From NCBI GenBank assembly GCA_017645655.1, contig JAGCNZ010000045.1, positions 1 through 62,911 on the forward strand: DNA of 62,911 nucleotides, given 5' to 3'. Positions 44,331-51,398 of this stretch are shown here, piece after piece. Position numbers and translations under genes: made by a program. Each line of letters opens with the position of its first letter. Position 1 is the stretch's first letter. This stretch comes from Bacteroidaceae bacterium (GTDB lineage Bacteria; Bacteroidota; Bacteroidia; Bacteroidales; Bacteroidaceae). The notes beneath the pieces were generated by a model that had not been told where the DNA came from, searched no databases, and was given only the letters and a program-made list of their open reading frames with translations.

Positions 44331-46076
44331 ATGACAAAAGGAATTGTTAGTGGCGTTGTCGCCAACATGGTCACGCTCCGTGTGGACGGTCCGGTGCTCC
44401 AAGGCGAGATATGCTACATCACAACAGGCGGCGACCGACTGATGGCAGAGGTCATCAAGGTGGTCGGCCAAGACGTTTATGTGCAGGTCTTCGAAAGCAC
44501 ACGCGGCCTGAAGGTCGGTGCCGAGGCTGAGTTCACAGGACACATGCTCGAGATTCAGCTCGGCCCTGGCATGCTCAGCCATAACTACGACGGACTTCAG
44601 AACGACCTCGACAAGATGGAAGGCGTCTTCCTGAAGCGTGGCGAATACACCGAAGCACTTGATGCTGAACGCCTTTGGGACTTCGAACCCCTCGTAAAGG
44701 AAGGCGATAAAGTGCAGGCAAGTGACTGGCTCGGCAAGGTCGAAGAGAACCATCAGCCCTTGAAGATTATGGCTCCCTTCCAGATGAAGGGCACTGCCAC
44801 TGTCAAGAGCATCGTGGCAAAAGGTCAGTACAAGATACACGACACCATCGCCGTCCTGACCGACGAGCAAGGCAACGACATCAAGGTTGACATGGTGCAG
44901 CACTGGCCTGTGAAGTTCGCCATGACAAACTACAAGGAGAAGCCGCGTCCATTCAAACTGCTCGAAACAGGTGTACGCACCATCGATACCTTCAATCCTA
45001 TCGTGGAAGGCGGCACAGGATTCATCCCCGGACCGTTCGGTACGGGCAAGACTGTGCTCCAGCACGCCATATCGAAACAGGCCGAAGCCGACATCGTGAT
45101 TATCGCAGCCTGCGGCGAACGTGCCAACGAGGTTGTGGAAATCTTCACCGAGTTCCCTGAACTGGTTGACCCTCACACAGGTCGTAAGTTGATGGAACGT
45201 ACCATCATCATTGCCAACACCTCTAACATGCCTGTTGCTGCCCGCGAGGCTTCCGTCTATACAGCCATGACAATGGCAGAGTACTACCGCTCGATGGGAC
45301 TCCGCGTTCTGTTGATGGCAGACTCAACGTCGCGTTGGGCACAGGCTCTTCGCGAGATGTCGAACCGCATGGAAGAGCTGCCTGGTCCCGATGCCTTCCC
45401 AATGGACCTCGGTGCCCTCATCTCGAACTTCTACGGACGCGCCGGTTATGTCTATCTCAACAACGGTGAGGTAGGTTCTGTCACCTTCTTGGGAACCGTG
45501 TCGCCTGCCGGTGGTAACTTGAAGGAGCCAGTTACTGAGAATACAAAGAAGGTGGCGCGTTGCTTCTATGCACTCGAGCAGGACCGCGCCGACAAGAAGC
45601 GTTACCCTGCCGTCAACCCCATCGATTCTTACTCGAAATACCTCGAGTACCCTGAGTTTGCAGAATACATCAAGGAGCACATCAACGAGGAATGGATACC
45701 GAAGGTGCTCGACCTCAAGACTCGTATGCAGCGCGGTAAGGAGATTGCCGAGCAGATTAACATCCTGGGCGACGACGGCGTGCCTGTCGATTACCATATC
45801 GTCTTCTGGAAGTCCGAGGTGATTGACTACGTCATCCTGCAGCAGGATGCCTTCGACGAAGTGGACGCCGTGACTCCCCTCGAGCGTCAGGAAGAGATAT
45901 TGAACCTCGTGACGAAGATCTGCGACAAGGAAGACTACAAGTTCGACACCTTCCTCGACGTCATCGATTACTTCAAGAAGCTCATCAACCTCTGCAAGCA
46001 GATGAACTACTCACAGTTCAAGAGTGAGCAATACTACGACTATATAAAGCAAATCGAAGCAATGATTAATGCATAA
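44331..46076 (+). CDS. atpA: V-type ATP synthase/ATPase catalytic subunit A
   Basis: The 581-residue catalytic subunit of V1 has a Walker A motif PGPFGTGKTVLQ (about 233-242). Other motifs are ACGERANEVVEIFTEFPEL (the GER loop with catalytic Glu) and LLMADSTSRWAQALREMSNR. The V-type non-homologous insert between the N-terminal beta-barrel and the ATPase core is present (about 110-190), which separates it from F-type beta subunits. Length is normal. Subunit B starts 6 bp after the stop, so the two are translated from one message. Confidence 0.97.
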   Translation: MTKGIVSGVVANMVTLRVDGPVLQGEICYITTGGDRLMAEVIKVVGQDVYVQVFESTRGLKVGAEAEFTGHMLEIQLGPGMLSHNYDGLQNDLDKMEGVFLKRGEYTEALDAERLWDFEPLVKEGDKVQASDWLGKVEENHQPLKIMAPFQMKGTATVKSIVAKGQYKIHDTIAVLTDEQGNDIKVDMVQHWPVKFAMTNYKEKPRPFKLLETGVRTIDTFNPIVEGGTGFIPGPFGTGKTVLQHAISKQAEADIVIIAACGERANEVVEIFTEFPELVDPHTGRKLMERTIIIANTSNMPVAAREASVYTAMTMAEYYRSMGLRVLLMADSTSRWAQALREMSNRMEELPGPDAFPMDLGALISNFYGRAGYVYLNNGEVGSVTFLGTVSPAGGNLKEPVTENTKKVARCFYALEQDRADKKRYPAVNPIDSYSKYLEYPEFAEYIKEHINEEWIPKVLDLKTRMQRGKEIAEQINILGDDGVPVDYHIVFWKSEVIDYVILQQDAFDEVDAVTPLERQEEILNLVTKICDKEDYKFDTFLDVIDYFKKLINLCKQMNYSQFKSEQYYDYIKQIEAMINA

Positions 46077-46081
46077 GAAAG

Positions 46082-47404
46082 ATGAGTACAGCATTTCAGA
46101 AAGTATATACAAAGATTAGCCAGATAACGAAGGCCACGTGTTCGCTCAAGGCGAAGGGCGTTGGTTACAATGAGCTGGCGACCATCAACGGCAAGCTTGC
46201 TCAGGTGGTTAAGATAATCGGCGACGACGTGACGCTGCAGGTCTTCGAAGGAACTGGCGGCATTCCCACCAATGCAGAGGTCGTGTTCCTGGGCAAGAGC
46301 CCGTCCCTCAAGGTCAGTGATCAGCTGGCAGGACGCTTCTTCAACGCTTATGGCCAGCCTATCGATGGCGGACCCGAGGTTGAAGGAACAGAGGTAGAGA
46401 TTGGCGGTCCCTCTGTGAACCCCGTTCGCAGAAAGCAGCCCAGCGAACTCATCGCTACAGGTATTGCCGGTATCGACCTCAACAACACGCTTGTCTCTGG
46501 TCAGAAGATTCCGTTCTTCGCTGATCCAGACCAACCTTTCAACGAAGTGATGGCCCTCGTTGCCATGCGTGCCAAGGCGGACAAGATTATCCTGGGCGGC
46601 ATGGGTATGACTAACGACGACTACTACTTCTTCCGTAACACCTTCGCCAACGCCGGCGCGCTCGACCGCATCATCTCTTTCATCAACACCACCGAGGACC
46701 CCGCCGTGGAGCGACTCCTCATCCCAGACATGGCACTGACAGCTGCCGAGTACTTTGCCGTCGAGAAACACGAGACAGTTCTTGTCCTGCTGACCGATAT
46801 GACATCTTACGCCGACTCACTCTCCATCGTGAGCAACCGTATGGACCAAATCCCGTCGAAGGACTCCATGCCCGGTTCTCTTTATTCCGACTTGGCGAAG
46901 ATTTACGAGAAGGCCGTGCAGTTCCCCGAGAGTGCAGGCGGCGGCTCAATCACCATCATCGCCGTTACAACCTTGTCTGGCGGCGACATTACTCATGCCG
47001 TGCCCGACAATACGGGTTACATCACGGAGGGTCAGCTCTACTTGCGTCGCGACAGTGACGTGGGTAAGGTCATCGTCGATCCGTTCCGTTCGCTCAGCCG
47101 TCTGAAGCAACTTGTTGCAGGTAAGAAGACCAGGAAGGACCACAGCCAGGTGATGAATGCTGCCATCCGCCTCTATGCCGATGCGGCCAATGCCAAGACA
47201 AAGCTGGAGAATGGCTTCGACCTCACCGACTACGACAACCGTTGTCTCGACTTCGCGAAGGACTACTCGAGCAAGCTCCTTGCCATCGACGTCAACCTCA
47301 ACACCGAGGAGATGCTTGACGTGACGTGGAGCCTCTTCCGCAAGTACTTCAAGCTCGAAGAGGTGAACATCAAGAAGGAGTTCACCGACATCTACTGGAA
47401 ATAA
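46082..47404 (+). CDS. atpB: V-type ATP synthase/ATPase regulatory subunit B
   Basis: The 440-residue non-catalytic V1 subunit alternates with A in the hexamer. It has VNPVRRKQPSELIATGIAGI and the degenerate nucleotide site VSGQKIPFFADPDQPFNEV, where the Walker A lysine motif is lost as expected for B. LVLLTDMTSYADSLSIVSNR and GSITIIAVTTLSGGDITHAV follow. In related genomes subunits D, I and K normally come next. Here a strong terminator follows within 20 bp and the next gene is on the other strand, so the remaining subunits must be elsewhere. Confidence 0.97.
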   Translation: MSTAFQKVYTKISQITKATCSLKAKGVGYNELATINGKLAQVVKIIGDDVTLQVFEGTGGIPTNAEVVFLGKSPSLKVSDQLAGRFFNAYGQPIDGGPEVEGTEVEIGGPSVNPVRRKQPSELIATGIAGIDLNNTLVSGQKIPFFADPDQPFNEVMALVAMRAKADKIILGGMGMTNDDYYFFRNTFANAGALDRIISFINTTEDPAVERLLIPDMALTAAEYFAVEKHETVLVLLTDMTSYADSLSIVSNRMDQIPSKDSMPGSLYSDLAKIYEKAVQFPESAGGGSITIIAVTTLSGGDITHAVPDNTGYITEGQLYLRRDSDVGKVIVDPFRSLSRLKQLVAGKKTRKDHSQVMNAAIRLYADAANAKTKLENGFDLTDYDNRCLDFAKDYSSKLLAIDVNLNTEEMLDVTWSLFRKYFKLEEVNIKKEFTDIYWK

Positions 47405-47421
47405 TAAGATTCCTAATAAGC

Positions 47422-47461
47422 AAGCGTGCCGTGTTCCCCAACACGGCACGCTTTGTTTGTT
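47422..47461 (+). terminator. terminator of the V-ATPase E-A-B operon
   Basis: Perfect arms AAGCGTGCCGTGTT (47422-47435) and AACACGGCACGCTT (47440-47453) with a 4-nt CCCC loop, followed by TGTTTGTT. It lies 17 bp after the atpB stop. Confidence 0.92.
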
Positions 47462-47466
47462 ATCAT

Positions 47467-47496
47467 AACACGTTTCGTTTGGCGATACAACGTGAG
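47467..47496. repeat. possible decayed CACGTG element I
   Basis: CACGTT (47469) and AACGTG (47489), 20 bp apart, with CGTTTGG between them, recall the GTCGTTTGG end of array E. It lies just past the atpB terminator. The match is weak. Confidence 0.25.
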
Positions 47497-47505
47497 GAAA
47501 AACAA

Positions 47506-47530
47506 CTCCCGCGTCGTCGCGACGCAGGAG
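47506..47530 (-). terminator. terminator of the ECF sigma operon
   Basis: CTCCCGCGTCG (47506-47516) pairs with CGACGCAGGAG (47520-47530) with one mismatch. Read on the minus strand it is followed by TTGTTTTTCC. It lies 52 bp beyond the stop of the secreted protein gene. Confidence 0.7.
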
Positions 47531-47581
47531 CACAATGGCGCACCAATTTATTATTATCTTCTTAAAACCAATTCGAGATGA

Positions 47582-48700
47582 TTATTTCTTGTCCTTCTTT
47601 GGTTCCATACCTTTGAGGTATGTCTTCTCTCCGTTGACGTAGCTCTTCAGGATGGCATAGTCGACGGGAACCCAGTACACGCCCTTGCTATTGAGGGTGA
47701 GGATGTGGTAGCTGCCATCCCGTTCACGTTTGCAGCAAAGGAAGAACTCGTCGCTGCCTTTATAGATGTTCCCTTTCACCATATCGGGAAGTCCATGAAT
47801 AATGTGGCTATCATCTGATCCTGCGAATTCAGTAGTGAATTTATAGGCGTAGGGCTGTTCGGGATGACTGTTAACGTAGTCGTGTGCCAGCGCATCCAGT
47901 TCCTTGTATAGCGCTTTTGCTTCGGCCTCGTGCAAGGAGGGAATGATATAGTGCGTGCCAGTAACAAGGCCTGGATGCGTTTCGAACTCATGCTTGTCAC
48001 GGCCATATTTGGGTGTCAAGAAGAAATCTCTGTCATTCTCAAAGCCTTCATCGTGCTGCCAATGCACAGGATAAGCCTTCGCTCCCTTCAGCTTCATGAA
48101 CTTCTTCAGTACGGGCTGGATGTGTTCACAGAAAGCTTTGCCGTCGAAGGGCTTCATGTCGTCCTCTTTGATGCCTGTGGGAACAGTATAAGAGTGATAG
48201 TAAGAGTAGTAATAGTCGCTATAGTCAATAATCCCATTGTCATTGTTTTTATGGGGCTTATTGTGGTATTCGAAGTTGGCAAATTCGTTGGAACCCATAT
48301 AGGAATACTTGATGGTGTCCAAGCCGTTCTTGTGGAACTCATACAAGTAGCTTTCTGTAGCATTCTTGCCTAAGCTGGCGAAAGTTGTGCGGAAGTAATC
48401 AATGACTCCCTCCATTTTCTGACGCCCTTGAGTAATGCGGCTATTAACCGTAAGGACACGCTGTTGCCTTTCTTCTTCGCTCAGTCCCTTCTTGAAATAG
48501 GATTCCCATCCACCTGTGAGGTGGCCGCCACCAGTCTCTATCATGTAAGTGATTTTTCCTGCACTATTGTTCTGTCGCTTGTGGACATCAATGTATTGTG
48601 TCGGCAAGTATTGTTCCAACTGAGTGAGGCGAACGTTGGGCTGCTGCCCATAAGTAGTGGCAGTAACTGCCAAAAGCATAAAAGTAAGAATCTTTTTCAT
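47582..48700 (-). CDS. secreted protein of unknown function, ECF sigma operon
   Basis: The 372-residue protein has signal peptide MKKILTFMLLAVTATTYGQQ. The mature part is rich in Tyr, His and Lys and has no motif I recognise; a Tyr-rich stretch DYSDYYYSYYHSYT lies at about 165-178. It starts 12 bp after the stop of the probable anti-sigma gene and is the third gene of a sigma / anti-sigma / secreted protein operon. It may be a target or partner of that stress system; this is context only. A terminator lies downstream. Confidence 0.75.
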   Translation of the reverse strand: MKKILTFMLLAVTATTYGQQPNVRLTQLEQYLPTQYIDVHKRQNNSAGKITYMIETGGGHLTGGWESYFKKGLSEEERQQRVLTVNSRITQGRQKMEGVIDYFRTTFASLGKNATESYLYEFHKNGLDTIKYSYMGSNEFANFEYHNKPHKNNDNGIIDYSDYYYSYYHSYTVPTGIKEDDMKPFDGKAFCEHIQPVLKKFMKLKGAKAYPVHWQHDEGFENDRDFFLTPKYGRDKHEFETHPGLVTGTHYIIPSLHEAEAKALYKELDALAHDYVNSHPEQPYAYKFTTEFAGSDDSHIIHGLPDMVKGNIYKGSDEFFLCCKRERDGSYHILTLNSKGVYWVPVDYAILKSYVNGEKTYLKGMEPKKDKK

Positions 48701-48712
48701 CGTTTTATATTA

Positions 48713-49291
48713 TTAATGGTTATTCATCATTTGAGCTACTTCTTGGTAAAGGCGTTCGCCTCGAGAGCGGATTTCCTGAGCATCTGCTATTGCCAGCAGG
48801 TACAAGTCGGGTTGTTGAGGCAGGTATTCATTCTCTTGCTCTGGCTCAGCTTGTACAGGCTCTGCTTCTTGGGGCACAGGTTCTTCGAGGGCAGGCTTAT
48901 GGACTTTCCTGCGTTTCTTAGCCGGCTGAGGCTTTGCCGTTTGAGCTGCGACTGGCCGCTCTGTGGCTTTTGTTGAAGCTATCTTTTGCGGCGTTTCCTC
49001 CATATCGTCTTTAGGCACCGTCACTTCCTCTGCAACAACAGGCGTCTGTTGCTCAGGCTGTTGCTTTCCTATGTTGAGCATAATGAGCAAAAGCACGCTT
49101 GCTGCAACGGCAAGAGCAGATAGAGGGTAGAGCCAACGACGCTTTGTGGCTTTGGGTTTGAGGCTTCCCATCACCCTTTGTTCCATGTCGTCGGGCATCT
49201 TCATGCCTTTGGCGCGGTCGTTCTGTCGCCTCAAGGCCTCGCGGAAAAGGTTCTTCGCTTCGCTCAGGCGCAGGCGGTTGTCGTTATTCAT
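48713..49291 (-). CDS. probable anti-sigma factor, single-pass membrane protein
   Basis: The 192-residue protein has a charged cytoplasmic N-terminus (about 1-50; KNLFREALRRQNDRAKGM). One membrane segment follows (about 53-72, PLSALAVAASVLLLIMLNIG). The periplasmic region is Pro/Glu/Gln-rich and low in complexity, ending in a helix. Its start overlaps the 3' end of the ECF sigma gene by 8 bp, the usual arrangement for a sigma factor and its membrane-bound inhibitor. It has no recognisable zinc-binding anti-sigma motif, so the assignment rests on topology and position. Confidence 0.65.
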   Translation of the reverse strand: MNNDNRLRLSEAKNLFREALRRQNDRAKGMKMPDDMEQRVMGSLKPKATKRRWLYPLSALAVAASVLLLIMLNIGKQQPEQQTPVVAEEVTVPKDDMEETPQKIASTKATERPVAAQTAKPQPAKKRRKVHKPALEEPVPQEAEPVQAEPEQENEYLPQQPDLYLLAIADAQEIRSRGERLYQEVAQMMNNH

Positions 49292-49835
49292 GGTTCCTGT
49301 GTGTTAAGATGATTCTGAGTCTTTGGCGGATGCGGTGAAGCTTGCTGCTGAGGCGCGACACCTCGCGAGTTGTGGCTTCGCCCGCCTGGTTGGTGATGTA
49401 GGCAATCTCCTTTAGAGAGCGTCCGTCGAAGTAGAAGAGTTGCAGGAGCATCTGGTCTTCGGGTGAGAGCTGCTGTATGGCTTCGTCCAGTTGCTGTGCT
49501 GTCGTGTCTTCAGGCAATTCGTCTGGAACGTCATCACTTATGTTGAGCGGCAGCATGACTTGCCGTTTTCGCTTCCGCAGATGGTAGAGCGCTTCGTGAT
49601 AGGCAATGCGTTGAAGCCATGTTGCGACAGATGCCTTCTGCGGGTCGTAGTCCTTCAGGTGTTGGTAGGCAGCGACGAATGTGTTCTGCACTACGTCCTC
49701 CGTGTCCTCCTGCACAGCGACAATGCGTCCGACGAACACCATGAGCGATGGGCCGTAACGCTTCACGAGCTGGCCGAACTCACTTGTCTCGCCGCCGCGT
49801 ATGCGCTCTATGATGCTGTTGTCGTCTTTCGTCAT
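49284..49835 (-). CDS. ECF RNA polymerase sigma factor (sigma-70 family)
   Basis: The 183-residue protein has a sigma region 2 at about 20-90 (FGQLVKRYGPSLMVFVGRIV, DTEDVVQNTFVAAYQHLKDY, ATWLQRIAYHEALYHLRKRK). Region 4 is at about 115-175 (LDEAIQQLSPEDQMLLQLFY, GRSLKEIAYITNQ). Linker length and size are standard for ECF factors. It directs transcription of an envelope-type stress regulon, probably including its own operon with the overlapping anti-sigma gene. A -7 box (TATTTTTG) lies 45 bp upstream. Confidence 0.93.
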   Translation of the reverse strand: MTKDDNSIIERIRGGETSEFGQLVKRYGPSLMVFVGRIVAVQEDTEDVVQNTFVAAYQHLKDYDPQKASVATWLQRIAYHEALYHLRKRKRQVMLPLNISDDVPDELPEDTTAQQLDEAIQQLSPEDQMLLQLFYFDGRSLKEIAYITNQAGEATTREVSRLSSKLHRIRQRLRIILTHRNHE

Positions 49836-49880
49836 GCTACTTTATATAGACGCGAAGAGGCAAAATGTCACGCCGAGCGG

Positions 49881-49888
49881 CAAAAATA
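49881..49888 (-). promoter_or_regulatory. -7 box (TATTTTTG) of the ECF sigma operon
   Basis: TATTTTTG on the minus strand, 45 bp before the sigma ATG. The expected -33 position falls in a GTGAAAA repeat tract (49889-49924). Confidence 0.45.
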
Positions 49889-49924
49889 AAGGTGAAAAAG
49901 GTGAAAAAGTGAAAAGGTGAAAGG
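49889..49924. repeat. GGTGAAAAA tandem repeat
   Basis: Four imperfect copies of GGTGAAAAA with 8-9 bp spacing, between the ECF promoter and the stop of the gene remnant. Confidence 0.7.
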
Positions 49925-50107
49925 CTATCGGAGCACCTTTTTGTCTTTACTGATGAGCAAGCCTCGAGTGCGGTTTGTAGCAGGAAGGCCTGCAGGTGTA
50001 AAGAAGCAATCTTTGCTTTCTGCTAATGGCAGGACGATGGCATCTTCGTTCTCTCTTTGCAATGTCAGCGTGCCGGCGGGGATGTCGGCGAGGACCTCGT
50101 TGCAGTC
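49925..50107 (-). pseudogene. 3' remnant of a secreted protein gene with type IX-like tail
   Basis: An open frame of 60 codons without its own start reads CNEVLADIPAGTLTLQREN and ends TRGLLISKDKKVLR before a TAG. It closely parallels the end of the nearby GH66 protein (ADIPAGTLTLQRDN, then PRGLFVSKNKKILQE). It begins 5 bp after the stop of the 414-residue gene, in a different frame. It is either what is left of a deleted paralog or the true tail of the upstream gene after a frameshift. Confidence 0.65.
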
Positions 50108-50111
50108 AATT

Positions 50112-51356
50112 CTATTCCATCCTGAACAGTTGCGGCGGGGTCGACTTCCGTTGTGAACATACCATAGTACTGCCGCTCTTGTCGAAAGATATCACACAGG
50201 TATCGCTGATGAAGGGGGCCATGTTCTGAAGCATTGCCAGCATACCGTCCTTGATATCTTTTTCATCTTCTTCAAAATCGCCTTTTACGCGTTCCAGTGC
50301 CGCCTCGGGGAGGTAGCTCCAGTCAACTTCAAATGATAGAAGTTCCACCGTCTGCCCATTGAATTGGATTTTCAGGGTATCGCCCGTCAGTTCCCATCGT
50401 CCCTTTGCACTAAAGGTCGTGGGAGTAGGTAGGAATACTTCCGCATGTTCTTCTTTGAGGTTGAATGTGACTTCCATTACAAACCCCAAGGTCAACTCTA
50501 CCGTGCTGTCTGCATGGAATACGTATGTTGTGGTGTTTTTCTCCGTGTTCCCCTCCCATGAGCCGACAATCAAGTCGGCAGTGGGTGCCTGCATGATGTT
50601 CTCGTTCTGACGGATGTATTCTTCGATGTCCTCTTTCGAGATGTTCATCAGCATTTTGTTCTCGCGGTTCAGTCGTTGCAAGCTAGATATAGCATGTTCG
50701 TAAGCCTCCCTTCGTGAGAAATAGCGTTTTATGTAAATCATGGTCTCGCCTTGTGCGAGAAACTTCTTCACCATGCTTTTCCTGGCCTCCAGATACGGCT
50801 TGAATTTCTTCATCGCATCAAGCTGTTGGTATCCTAACTGCTGCAAGTCCTGTTCGTAGGTTTCGCTTCTGACTGGCTTGCGGAATACCGGGTCCTGCTC
50901 CATTTTCTTCATCAGCGAGCGGCGCGCATGGTAGCTCGACTGCATGTTTTCGTAGAACTTGTTGTTGCCCAAGTTCTTTCGTGCCTCCATGCCGCTGTTG
51001 AAGGCATTCTCCTTCGTGTCGATGGTCCAGTCCTTCACCTTTGCCGGATCATCGTACAAGTACTCGAATGTCATGTCGATTGTGTCCTCTCTCATCGCGT
51101 CAATCTGCTCCTGATGGGTGGAGACATACATTGCCACATGGAACAGGTCGTCCTCCGAGTGCATCTCATTCTTGAGCTGCTGGATAATCTCATCGATGTC
51201 ACACACTGCCATGATGGCTGTCTCGCGTTGCGCACGTTGTTGCTTGTTGTTCTCCATCATGCGGTCAGCGGAGAATGTGAGACCCACGCCAATGGCTGTG
51301 CCGAGGATACTGGTTAGCAATTGTTTGCTCCAGGGAGTGATGACGATCTTTTTCAT
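50112..51356 (-). CDS. membrane-anchored protein of unknown function
   Basis: The 414-residue protein has one N-terminal membrane segment (about 12-30, LLTSILGTAIGVGLTFSAD) and then a long helical domain (about 35-270) rich in Met, Glu, Lys and Arg. A small beta-rich C-terminal domain (about 275-360) includes VGSWEGNTEKNTTTYVF and GRWELTGDTLKIQFNG, resembling lipocalin-like domains of Bacteroidetes. The last 15 residues (CSQRKSTPPQLFRME) look unnatural, while another frame over the same bases reads GMFTTEVDPAATVQDGIEL; a frameshift near 50160 is possible. It starts 42 bp after the GH66 stop and may share its transcript. Confidence 0.7.
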   Translation of the reverse strand: MKKIVITPWSKQLLTSILGTAIGVGLTFSADRMMENNKQQRAQRETAIMAVCDIDEIIQQLKNEMHSEDDLFHVAMYVSTHQEQIDAMREDTIDMTFEYLYDDPAKVKDWTIDTKENAFNSGMEARKNLGNNKFYENMQSSYHARRSLMKKMEQDPVFRKPVRSETYEQDLQQLGYQQLDAMKKFKPYLEARKSMVKKFLAQGETMIYIKRYFSRREAYEHAISSLQRLNRENKMLMNISKEDIEEYIRQNENIMQAPTADLIVGSWEGNTEKNTTTYVFHADSTVELTLGFVMEVTFNLKEEHAEVFLPTPTTFSAKGRWELTGDTLKIQFNGQTVELLSFEVDWSYLPEAALERVKGDFEEDEKDIKDGMLAMLQNMAPFISDTCVISFDKSGSTMVCSQRKSTPPQLFRME

Positions 51357-51398
51357 TGTGTTACCTTTTTATGTTTCCTTTTTATATAGTATAGCTTC

